Source: Dysgonomonas sp. UBA5412 (GTDB lineage: Bacteria; Bacteroidota; Bacteroidia; Bacteroidales; Dysgonomonadaceae). From it: a stretch of DNA of 64,000 nt. Under the pieces are notes generated by a model. That model had not been told where the DNA came from, did no database searches, and worked only from the letters and a program-made list of their open reading frames with translations. A program made the translations under genes and the position numbers. The number at the start of each line of letters is the position of its first letter. Within the stretch, counting starts at the first letter, position 1. Shown in pieces: positions 44,983-52,982 of this stretch. Location of the stretch: positions 74,315 through 138,314 of the forward strand of contig DHNQ01000027.1 of the NCBI GenBank assembly GCA_002409595.1, in the 5' to 3' direction.

Positions 44983-45013
44983 CAAAGTTATTTGATTTTT
45001 TCATAAATACAAA
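44983..45013 (-). promoter_or_regulatory. leu operon promoter
   Basis: On the minus strand TTTG (45013-45010), 19 bp, TAACTTTG (44990-44983), a full match to the Bacteroidota consensus. The start would be near 44977, placing the leader ORF about 15-20 nt into the transcript. Confidence 0.75.
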
Positions 45014-45210
45014 TAAAAAGATTGTTATTTTTCTTTATTAAATACTTTTGCAAGTAAGACATAATCTTTTAACGAAAGTTTCCAGATTTAAATCATCATA
45101 GCTGACTTATAGTCAATATACAAATAAGCTTTCCCGGATTCGATACATTTTAGAATAATCTATTAAATATTTATACCTTTGTCTTACTATTATTATAAAA
45201 TATAGAACTT

Positions 45211-45948
45211 ATGTCCTCAGTATTTAAAGACTTTCTAAGTAAGCACAATTACCCAAAATTCGATATAAAAGCTATTTTGTTTGACATGGATGGTGTATTG
45301 TACGATTCGATGAAGTGGCACTCCAAATCGTGGAAAGACACAATGGATGAATTTCGCATACCTTGCACAACCAACGAATTTTATCTCTATGAGGGCATGG
45401 TAGGACGAAATACAATCAATCATATAATCAAAAGAGAGAAGGGCAGGGATGCTACTGATCAGGAAAAGGAGATTATATACAAACGTAAGAGTGAACTGTT
45501 TACTCAATATAATGACGGTAGTCTCATTCCTTATGCTTACGATTTTGTAAAAAAAGTGCATAACGAAGGGTTTTCTTGCATTGTAGTGACAGGGTCGGGA
45601 CAACCTTCTCTTATAAATAAACTGGAACACAGCTTTCCTAATATGTTTAATAAAGAGAAAATGGTTACTGCCTTTGATGTTAAACATGGCAAACCTCACC
45701 CCGAACCTTACTTAATGGGATTGAAAAAAGCAGGAAATTTAAGTCCCAATCAGGCAATTGTAATCGAGAATGCTCCGCGTGGAGTAGAGGCTGCCGTTGC
45801 CGCAGGCATCTTTTGTATCGCCGTTAATACCGGACCACTGCCTGATCAGGTCTTAGTCGATGCAGGGGCTAACATTGTACTACCATCAATGGAGAGTTTG
45901 TTTAATAATTGGGATGAATATCGCAAAGCATTATCAAATCTTTATTAG
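45211..45948 (+). CDS. HAD family hydrolase (beta-phosphoglucomutase/phosphatase-like)
   Basis: A 245-residue HAD superfamily protein: motif I ILFDMDGVLYDSM (nucleophile and general-acid aspartates near residues 25-27), a helical cap (about 35-100), motif II VVTGSG near 130, motif III lysine in KHGKPHPEPYL and motif IV VIENAPRGVEAAVAAG. The cap1 layout fits sugar-phosphate phosphatases or beta-phosphoglucomutase. The motif-IV ENAP in place of ED is common in this branch. Substrate is not determined. It stands alone. Confidence 0.88.
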   Translation: MSSVFKDFLSKHNYPKFDIKAILFDMDGVLYDSMKWHSKSWKDTMDEFRIPCTTNEFYLYEGMVGRNTINHIIKREKGRDATDQEKEIIYKRKSELFTQYNDGSLIPYAYDFVKKVHNEGFSCIVVTGSGQPSLINKLEHSFPNMFNKEKMVTAFDVKHGKPHPEPYLMGLKKAGNLSPNQAIVIENAPRGVEAAVAAGIFCIAVNTGPLPDQVLVDAGANIVLPSMESLFNNWDEYRKALSNLY

Positions 45949-46070
45949 AATATAATTGTTTTTTTTACACTCATCGCTAGACGCAAATATTGAAAGGTTA
46001 AAAACAATTCAAGCATCAAATATGTTAAATCTATAAGTAACAAATTAATTACTTAATAAATTTTACAATT

Positions 46071-46505
46071 ATGCTTGATAGTATTATAAACCTTGTGAAA
46101 GATCAGGCTCTGGGAGCCATCACAAACAATGCTGCAGTTCCGGCTGACAAAAAGGACGCGGCTGTAGAAACAACAACTTCAACAATCGTAGATGGATTAA
46201 AAAGCCAACTAACACCAAGTAATCTGTCTAACCTGACAGGTTTATTCGGCGGAAATTCGGGTAGTAGTGCCATAACAGACTCTATACAAGGCTCAGTAGT
46301 ATCAGCCTTGAGTGAAAAAGTGGGTTTGAATAAAGATATAGCTAACAGCATTGCTTCTACTGTTATTCCGGCAGTGATAGGTCTTATATCAAAAAAGAAT
46401 AATGACGCAAATGACTCTTTCAGTCTCGAATCGCTTGTGGAATCGGTAACCGGTAAAAAAGAAGGTGGTATATTGGGTGCTCTCGGAGGGTTATTTGGAA
46501 AATAA
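46071..46505 (+). CDS. DUF937-like small helical protein
   Basis: A 144-residue, Ala/Ser/Gly-rich, all-helical protein without signal peptide or cysteines. The pattern of a helix (MLDSIINLVKDQALGAI), a Ser/Asn/Gly-rich linker (LFGGNSGSSAI), and a C-terminal GGILGALGGLFGK is typical of YidB/DUF937-like proteins from memory. Function of the family is unknown. It ends at a shared terminator with the convergent radical SAM gene. Confidence 0.75.
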   Translation: MLDSIINLVKDQALGAITNNAAVPADKKDAAVETTTSTIVDGLKSQLTPSNLSNLTGLFGGNSGSSAITDSIQGSVVSALSEKVGLNKDIANSIASTVIPAVIGLISKKNNDANDSFSLESLVESVTGKKEGGILGALGGLFGK

Positions 46506-46530
46506 GGAAAATGTAACCAATTATAAATTA

Positions 46531-46562
46531 AAAAGCTGAGGACTTAACTGTTATCAGCTTTT
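46531..46562. terminator. Terminator between the DUF937-like and radical SAM genes
   Basis: AAAAGCTGA (46531-46539) and TCAGCTTTT (46554-46562) form a 9-bp stem with a 14-nt loop. The 3' arm overlaps the last codons of the radical SAM gene. It suits both convergent genes. Confidence 0.7.
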
Positions 46563-48233
46563 TATATTTTCATCAATTGTATATGGCAAAATCAATCTGT
46601 TGTTATCCAAGAATATAGTAAGTTCATAACTATTATTAGACAAAGGATCAATAGCTGCTTGTTTCTCCACTATCTTACGATTTAGATTATATCTTTTCAA
46701 AAAAGCTTTGTCTTGTCCAATCTGATACAACAATTGCTTTCGTTTTTTCTTATCCAGCCGTTCAGCCCAAAACCCTTGTGGTCTGCGTGTAAAATTACTA
46801 TAATAATCTGCCTTTAAGGTGTGAAACAAATCAATATTCTTGCTTTTCAAAAACTCCTCTAAATACCGAAACAGATCCTCCAATTGATAGCCTCTGTGAG
46901 GATAATTTCGAGTTTTATAAAACTGTCCTATCTCATCGAATAATTCGAAATAACGCCCATCGTAATATTTATCAAACAATACCTTCATCGTCTGACAGAA
47001 ACGTCCACTATTCCAAAATTTTTCTAATGCATGTTCAGCCTCATGGATTCTATCAAGATCAGCTCGTGATATATCTGCATTAAATTCAATCTCGTAAGGA
47101 GGATTCTCGTCATATATATACCCATACTTCTCCGCATATTTGCGAAGATTGGTTCCTCGCAGCATTTTCAAAAAACCGAGTTGCACTTCTTTTGCTCCAA
47201 AAACAAATACATCATTGAAAGACTTCGTAAAGCGTTCTAATGTTTCGTAAGGCAAACCGGCAATAAGATCGAGGTGTAAATCTATCCTTCCGCCATCCAT
47301 TATCTTCTTCACGTTGGCAGCCAACAGAGGAAAATTCTGCTTACGCCGTACGGCAATATTAGTAGGCTCGTAGGTAGATTGTATCCCTATCTCGAAACGA
47401 AAATAATTCTTCGGTAGATTATTATTCAGATATTGAATCATTTCGTCTTTGAGCAAATCGGCATATACTTCGAACTGACAACTCAGGTTAGATCTGTAAT
47501 TATCTATAAGGAAACCAAATATGGCATACGTATGATCCATATTCAGATTAAAAGTTCTGTCTAAAAACTTTATTTGTTTTACATTATGATTGATCAGAGA
47601 TTTCAGATTTCCCAAAATATAATTCTGAGGAAAATAGCGTACACCTTTTTCTAAAGATGACAAACAGTATTGGCATTGGTAGGGACAGCCTCGTGATGTT
47701 TCGAAATAAACCATCCTATTACATCTGTCCTCATCATCTTCAGCCAGCAGATATGGGGAAGATAGCATTGCCAACTCTTCAAGATCTGCCTGCACAACAG
47801 TCTTACTTATGTTATTGAGAGACGAAACACCTTGAATATTTACAGCTTTATCGTTTTGAATGGCTTCGATCAATTCTCCCAATACAAATTCTCCTTCACC
47901 GCTGATAACATAGTCTATATCCCAGTTTTTGAGAAAAAACTCAGGCTCATAAGAGACTTCCGGTCCTCCTACAACAATTATAAGATTTGGATTCTGAGCT
48001 TTTATCTTAGCAATTAATTCTTTCGACTGAGCTACATTCCAAATAGATACACTGACTCCCAAAATATCAGCTTCGCCATCTAATAAGTCAGTTGTTATCT
48101 TCTCCAGATTTTCTTTTATCGTATATTCTCTGAAAGATATATCAAATCTATCCTTATTTGCAACATAAAGCCATCGCAGGGCTAATGAGGTATGGATATA
48201 TTTGGCATTAAGAGTTGTCAGAATCGTTTTCAT
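46554..48233 (-). CDS. B12-binding domain radical SAM protein
   Basis: A 559-residue protein. The first about 150 residues form a Rossmann-like cobalamin-binding domain (DILGVSVSIWNVAQSKELI, VVGGPEVSYEPE), though the classical DxHxxG cobalamin motif is not obvious. The radical SAM core follows, with the cluster motif CPYQCQYC near residue 183. The C-terminal third resembles the DUF4080 extension found in this group. Family members are often uncharacterised methyltransferases or ring-forming enzymes. It lies 75 bp downstream of alaS behind a terminator. No partner gene points to a substrate. Confidence 0.85.
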   Translation of the reverse strand: MKTILTTLNAKYIHTSLALRWLYVANKDRFDISFREYTIKENLEKITTDLLDGEADILGVSVSIWNVAQSKELIAKIKAQNPNLIIVVGGPEVSYEPEFFLKNWDIDYVISGEGEFVLGELIEAIQNDKAVNIQGVSSLNNISKTVVQADLEELAMLSSPYLLAEDDEDRCNRMVYFETSRGCPYQCQYCLSSLEKGVRYFPQNYILGNLKSLINHNVKQIKFLDRTFNLNMDHTYAIFGFLIDNYRSNLSCQFEVYADLLKDEMIQYLNNNLPKNYFRFEIGIQSTYEPTNIAVRRKQNFPLLAANVKKIMDGGRIDLHLDLIAGLPYETLERFTKSFNDVFVFGAKEVQLGFLKMLRGTNLRKYAEKYGYIYDENPPYEIEFNADISRADLDRIHEAEHALEKFWNSGRFCQTMKVLFDKYYDGRYFELFDEIGQFYKTRNYPHRGYQLEDLFRYLEEFLKSKNIDLFHTLKADYYSNFTRRPQGFWAERLDKKKRKQLLYQIGQDKAFLKRYNLNRKIVEKQAAIDPLSNNSYELTIFLDNNRLILPYTIDENIKS

Positions 48234-48259
48234 TTTGCTGCAAAAATCTCCGATAAATA

Positions 48260-48290
48260 AAAAGAGCCGAATTCAAAAACCGGCTCTTTT
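48260..48290 (-). terminator. Terminator after alaS
   Basis: AAAAGAGCCG (48260-48269) and CGGCTCTTTT (48281-48290) form a perfect 10-bp stem with an 11-nt loop; on the minus strand TTATTTATCG follows. Confidence 0.8.
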
Positions 48291-48307
48291 AATATGGAAT
48301 AAACTGT

Positions 48308-50920
48308 TTATTTTATTTTTTCTACTATTTCGTCAAAGGCTTTTGTCAATCCATCAAGATTTTTCCCCCCTGCCGTTGCAAAATGAGGTTGACCTCCACC
48401 CCCACCTTGGATATTCTTAGCTGCATCGCGAATGATCTGAGAAGCATTCAGATTATGGTCTTTTACCAAATCGTCGCTAATCATCAACGTCAACAAAGGT
48501 TTGTTTTCGGCATCGGTAACTCCTATGAATACTGTATTTTGAGTATATTGTCCTTTTATCTGAAAAGCAATATCTTTTACTATTTCCGCCGGTACAGATC
48601 CTTTAATAATAAAGGCATCTATTCCGTTTATAGACTGCTTTTGATCTATAACGATTTGCTTCAATTGTACAACTTTCTCTTTTACATACTCTTCCATCTT
48701 CTTCTTCATCTCAGTGTTTTCTTCGAAGAACTTGCGAAGAGTTTGTACCAAATTTGGAGCATTATTTAACAAAGAACGCATTTCGGACAACATATCTTGC
48801 TGTCTGTAAAAGTGTTCTTCGCAAGCTTCTGCTGTTATAGCTTCTATACGACGAACTCCGGCTGCAATAGAACTTTCGTTTACAATACGGAACGAACCGA
48901 TACGTCCTGTGGAAGAGATATGAGTCCCCCCGCATAGCTCTACCGAATCGCCAAAACTAATAACACGAACGTCGTCTCCATACTTTTCACCAAACAGAGC
49001 CATTGCCCCCATAGCTTTAGCTTCGGCAATAGGCACATGCCGATTTTCGACACGTACTATATCTTCGCGTATTTTGGATGTTACAAAACGCTCTACTTCG
49101 CGTATTTCTTCATCTGTTAGTTTTTGGAAATGAGAAAAGTCGAAACGAAGAACCGATGGTGATACATACGATCCCTTTTGTTCCACATGGTTGCCTAATA
49201 TCTGACGCAGTCCTTCGTGCAACAAATGGGTTGCAGTATGATTACATTCAGTCGCAATACGATTCTCCACATTGATACGTGCAAGGAACGTAGCAGTTAC
49301 GTCCTGAGGCAATTTTTTGGCAATGTGTACAGCCAGATTATTTTCGCGTTTTGTATCTACTATCTCTATTTTATCTTCATCATGGATCAACCAGCCGCTA
49401 TCACCTACTTGTCCTCCCATTTCGGCATAGAAAGGAGTACGGTTGAGAACAATCTGATAATATTCGTTATTCTTTTGTTTTACTTTTCGGTAGCGTAAAA
49501 TCTCAGTTTCGCACTCGGTAAAATCATAACCAAAAAATTCGGAATCGCCTTCTTTCAGTGTAACCCAGTCTCCGGTTTCAACAGCAGCAGCATTACGTGC
49601 ACGCTCCTTCTGTTTTTGCATTTCAGCATCAAAGCCTGCATTATCCACAGTCATTCCATTTTCGCGCAGAATCAGTTCTGTTAAGTCTAACGGAAATCCG
49701 TATGTATCATATAAAGCAAAAGCATCTGCTCCATTAAGCTCAGTTTTGCCTTTAGCTTTAGTTTCTTCTATTTGTTTGTCAAGCAATTTTATACCCGTTT
49801 CTAAAGTGCGAAGGAAAGAATCTTCTTCTTCTTTAATTACTTTTTCTATCAGGGTTTGCTGTTGTATAAGTTCGGGATAAGCATCGCCCATTGTTTCGAT
49901 AAGGGCAGGAATAAGCTTATACATGAATGATTTGTGCTGATCCAGAAAAGTATATCCATAACGTACGGCACGACGAAGAATACGTCGGATCACATAGCCT
50001 GCCTTTGCATTCGATGGCAGTTGCCCATCGGTGATAGAGAATGCAATGGTACGGATATGGTCGGCTATGACACGCATGGCAATATCTTTTTTGTCATCTT
50101 CGCCATACGATGCTCCGGTGAGTGAACCGATTGCTTTTATTATAGTCTGAAACACATCGGTATCATAGTTGGATACTTTGCCTTGTACAGCCATACAAAG
50201 ACGTTCAAAGCCCATACCGGTATCTATTACTCTGGCTGGAAGCGGCTCTAACGATTTATCAGCTCTACGATTAAATTGCATAAACACAAGATTCCATATT
50301 TCTATGACATCCGGATGTTTATTTACCAACAAAGCTCCATCTGTTTTTTTACGTTCTTCATCTGAACGTATATCTATATGTATCTCGGAACATGGACCGC
50401 AAGGACCGGTATCTCCCATTTCCCAGAAATTATCTTTTTTATTGCCATTTATAATACGATCTTTCGGCAAATACTTTTCCCAATAGCCGGCAGCTTCATT
50501 GTCTCTTTCCAAGCCTTCTTCGGCATTACCTTCGAAGACTGTTACATATAAACGGTTTTTATCTAATTTTATAACTTCTGTCAGATATTCCCATGCCCAT
50601 TCTATTGCTTCTTTTTTGAAATAATCTCCGAAAGACCAATTTCCAAGCATCTCAAACATGGTATGATGATATGTATCGTGACCTACTTCTTCCAAATCGT
50701 TATGTTTACCACTTACTCTCAAGCACTTCTGAGAATCGGCTACCCGTGGATATTTGATAGGGGAATTTCCCAGAATAATATCTTTAAACTGGTTCATACC
50801 CGCGTTTGTAAACATCAAGGTAGGGTCGTCTTTAATAACCATTGGTGCTGATGGAACTATCTGGTGTCCTTTAGATGCAAAGAAAGATTTGAACGATTCA
50901 CGAATTTCTTTAGAAGTCAT
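48308..50920 (-). CDS. alaS: Alanyl-tRNA synthetase
   Basis: An 870-residue class II synthetase. The catalytic domain starts SKEIRESFKSFFASKGH and includes FTNAGMNQFKD and GDTGPCGPCSEIH; the editing domain has the zinc/editing motifs HTATHLLHEGL and CGGTHISSTGRIG; the C-terminal DHHA1 domain ends in the glycine-rich GGGGGQPHFATAGG. All domains are full length. It is divergent from the M23 peptidase gene, an arrangement common in Bacteroidales. Confidence 0.97.
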   Translation of the reverse strand: MTSKEIRESFKSFFASKGHQIVPSAPMVIKDDPTLMFTNAGMNQFKDIILGNSPIKYPRVADSQKCLRVSGKHNDLEEVGHDTYHHTMFEMLGNWSFGDYFKKEAIEWAWEYLTEVIKLDKNRLYVTVFEGNAEEGLERDNEAAGYWEKYLPKDRIINGNKKDNFWEMGDTGPCGPCSEIHIDIRSDEERKKTDGALLVNKHPDVIEIWNLVFMQFNRRADKSLEPLPARVIDTGMGFERLCMAVQGKVSNYDTDVFQTIIKAIGSLTGASYGEDDKKDIAMRVIADHIRTIAFSITDGQLPSNAKAGYVIRRILRRAVRYGYTFLDQHKSFMYKLIPALIETMGDAYPELIQQQTLIEKVIKEEEDSFLRTLETGIKLLDKQIEETKAKGKTELNGADAFALYDTYGFPLDLTELILRENGMTVDNAGFDAEMQKQKERARNAAAVETGDWVTLKEGDSEFFGYDFTECETEILRYRKVKQKNNEYYQIVLNRTPFYAEMGGQVGDSGWLIHDEDKIEIVDTKRENNLAVHIAKKLPQDVTATFLARINVENRIATECNHTATHLLHEGLRQILGNHVEQKGSYVSPSVLRFDFSHFQKLTDEEIREVERFVTSKIREDIVRVENRHVPIAEAKAMGAMALFGEKYGDDVRVISFGDSVELCGGTHISSTGRIGSFRIVNESSIAAGVRRIEAITAEACEEHFYRQQDMLSEMRSLLNNAPNLVQTLRKFFEENTEMKKKMEEYVKEKVVQLKQIVIDQKQSINGIDAFIIKGSVPAEIVKDIAFQIKGQYTQNTVFIGVTDAENKPLLTLMISDDLVKDHNLNASQIIRDAAKNIQGGGGGQPHFATAGGKNLDGLTKAFDEIVEKIK

Positions 50921-51062
50921 TTTTTCTAGTTACAAATTATATGTTACAAATTTAATATGCCAAGTAAGCAAAATTAAGCTACGAATGTAAGAATTATATC
51001 AGATTATTCAAACCGACATGTATATACATTTTTTCACCGGCACATTAATTAAATTTAAACGA

Positions 51063-51094
51063 TTTGCAAAAATAGTTCAAAAACTTTACTTTTG
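51063..51094 (+). promoter_or_regulatory. Promoter of the M23 peptidase-MerR unit
   Basis: TTTG (51063-51066), 20 bp, TACTTTTG (51087-51094), close to the Bacteroidota consensus. The leader to the ATG at 51133 is about 32 nt. Confidence 0.65.
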
Positions 51095-51132
51095 TCGATC
51101 TCTCGAAAATAAAAATAATCAGAGAATTAAAA

Positions 51133-52104
51133 ATGAAGCGTAAAGTATACTATCGTTACAACCCGCAGAACCTATCATATGAACGAATATATCCGAGCCT
51201 TAAAGATCGGATATTTGTTGTTTTCAGGCATCTGATTTCCGGGATCATTGTTGGTATAGGAGCACTTGTAGCTTTTGTTTATTTTGTAGGAACACCTTGG
51301 GGCGAGGCTCAAAAAAAAGAAGACCAATTGCTCAGGACTCAATATGAAGTTTTGTCGAAACGTGCAGATGAGATGTCGAAAGTATTGACAGATATACAAC
51401 AACGTGACGACAATTTATATCGTGCCATATTCCATTCCGACCCCATTCCATCATCAATCAGGGCTTCGGGTGTTGGTGCACCGGGAAGGTATGATTATCT
51501 AAGTGATTTATCCAGTCCCGATCTGATCATACAAACTACAAAGAAGATAGATTATATAAGCAAACAACTATATATACAATCAAACTCGTTTGACGAAGTA
51601 TTGTCGATGGCAAAATCTCAAAAAGACCGTCTGAAACACATTCCGAGCATACAGCCCGTACCTCAGAAATATATGAAACATATAGCTTCGGGATATGGAA
51701 CACGTATAGACCCAATATATGGAACAGCTCGTTTTCATGCAGGGATGGACTTTTCTGCAAATATAGGGACTCCGGTTTATGCAACGGGTGATGGTACTGT
51801 CATTCATGCCGATTGGAAGCAAGGATATGGTAAATGTATTATTGTTGATCATGGCTATGGCTACCAAAGTTTATATGCTCATCTGAATGGATATAAAGTT
51901 CGTCCGGGTCAGAAAGTTACACGAGGCGAACAAATTGGAGAGGTGGGTAATACAGGTAAATCAACCGGTCCACACTTACATTATGAAGTACATGTAAAAG
52001 GATTTCCTGATAATCCGGCAAAATACTACTTTATGGATCTTTCTCCTGAAGAATATGATCAGTTATTACAAATGGCTGCCAATCATGGACAGGTAATGGA
52101 CTAA
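51133..52104 (+). CDS. M23 family metallopeptidase, membrane-anchored
   Basis: A 323-residue protein with one N-terminal membrane helix (about 34-54, LISGIIVGIGALVAFVYFVG), a coiled-coil (EDQLLRTQYEVLSKRADEM), and a C-terminal LytM/M23 domain. Zinc ligands are H202 and D206 in FHAGMDFSA and H283 in HLHYEVH, with H281 as catalytic partner. It is an intact, probably active peptidoglycan endopeptidase working in the periplasm. It precedes merR by 6 bp and forms a two-gene unit with it. Confidence 0.92.
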   Translation: MKRKVYYRYNPQNLSYERIYPSLKDRIFVVFRHLISGIIVGIGALVAFVYFVGTPWGEAQKKEDQLLRTQYEVLSKRADEMSKVLTDIQQRDDNLYRAIFHSDPIPSSIRASGVGAPGRYDYLSDLSSPDLIIQTTKKIDYISKQLYIQSNSFDEVLSMAKSQKDRLKHIPSIQPVPQKYMKHIASGYGTRIDPIYGTARFHAGMDFSANIGTPVYATGDGTVIHADWKQGYGKCIIVDHGYGYQSLYAHLNGYKVRPGQKVTRGEQIGEVGNTGKSTGPHLHYEVHVKGFPDNPAKYYFMDLSPEEYDQLLQMAANHGQVMD

Positions 52105-52110
52105 AGCGTT

Positions 52111-52452
52111 ATGAAAAAGATAGACTTTGATAATAGCACGCGTTTGTATTACTCTATAAAAGAGGTTGCTGCACATTTTGGAGTAAACGAGTCCTTACTC
52201 CGATTTTGGGAAACAGAATTCAAAACAATCCGTCCCAAAAAGACTGAGGGTGGAGCCAGACAATATACGAAAGCAGACATTGAAGATATTGCTTTAGTAT
52301 ATCATTTGGTAAAAGAAAAAGGGCTTACATTAGAGGGTGCCCGGCAGACTTTGAAATCGAACAAGGACGAGGAAACCAAAAAGGTGCAGGTCATTCAACA
52401 ACTGGAAAAAATAAAGAAAGAATTGGAAGATTTAGCTAAAGAGTTTGAGTAA
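52111..52452 (+). CDS. MerR family transcriptional regulator
   Basis: A 113-residue regulator with an N-terminal MerR-type winged helix (YYSIKEVAAHFGVNESLLRFWE, then IRPKKTEGGARQYTKADIEDI) and a coiled-coil tail. The tail is short and has no cysteine, so metal sensing is unlikely. It is cotranscribed with the M23 peptidase and may govern an envelope or growth programme; the target is unknown. Confidence 0.88.
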   Translation: MKKIDFDNSTRLYYSIKEVAAHFGVNESLLRFWETEFKTIRPKKTEGGARQYTKADIEDIALVYHLVKEKGLTLEGARQTLKSNKDEETKKVQVIQQLEKIKKELEDLAKEFE

Positions 52453-52478
52453 AACCCGATAGTTCAATAAAGAAGATA

Positions 52479-52510
52479 AAGGGCTGAAAATATAATTATT
52501 TTCAGCCCTT
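52479..52510. terminator. Terminator between merR and the VOC gene
   Basis: A perfect 14-bp stem, AAGGGCTGAAAATA (52479-52492) with TATTTTCAGCCCTT (52497-52510), and a 4-nt loop between convergent genes. Confidence 0.85.
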
Positions 52511-52530
52511 ATTTTTATAACAATATTCAA

Positions 52531-52887
52531 TTAGGTATTATAATCGGTAATGCCTAATCTGTTTCCTGAAGGATCAGTAAATTCAACAGCCCACCCGGTC
52601 TTTATCCTAAATGGTTCGGATAAGAATACTACTCCTTTATTTTTTAGTTCTATATAAAGACTCTCAACACTTTCAACCTCAAACCAAATTGTAGGTTTTA
52701 CATTAGGAAAGCGGGATTCATCTTTCAATATTATAGCCGGTTCTTCATCTCCAACTTTATATGCAATCATACCCAAAGTTGAGAAATCAAACTTCAGGTC
52801 TAACCCCAATACTTCTGCATAGAAAACTTTACTTTCTTCTATATTCTGTGCGGGTAAAAAAAAGTTGTCGTAATTTTTTATTTTCAT
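52531..52887 (-). CDS. VOC family protein
   Basis: A 118-residue vicinal-oxygen-chelate protein with the paired beta-alpha-beta units NFFLPAQNIEESKVFYAEVL and WFEVESVESLYIELKNKG, ending GWAVEFTDPSGNRLGI as in bleomycin-resistance/glyoxalase relatives. Not all metal ligands are evident, so binding rather than catalysis is possible. It stands alone; function unknown. Confidence 0.8.
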   Translation of the reverse strand: MKIKNYDNFFLPAQNIEESKVFYAEVLGLDLKFDFSTLGMIAYKVGDEEPAIILKDESRFPNVKPTIWFEVESVESLYIELKNKGVVFLSEPFRIKTGWAVEFTDPSGNRLGITDYNT

Positions 52888-52982
52888 GCTCTGCTATATT
52901 TTAGATAAAATCAAATATATCAATTATCATTGTCAACAAAGGAATGTAAAAATCTTGTGTTGTTTACATTTTCCTAACACGA

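Larger units (their letters stand above)
44782..45210. other. leu operon leader region and upstream of HAD gene
   Basis: The 429-bp gap contains the leu promoter (44983-45013), a branched-chain-rich leader ORF (44899-44961) and the attenuator (44822-44860) on the minus strand. Rightward, TACCTTTG at 45174-45181 may be the -7 element of the HAD gene. The stretch 45014-45170 shows nothing further. Confidence 0.7.
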
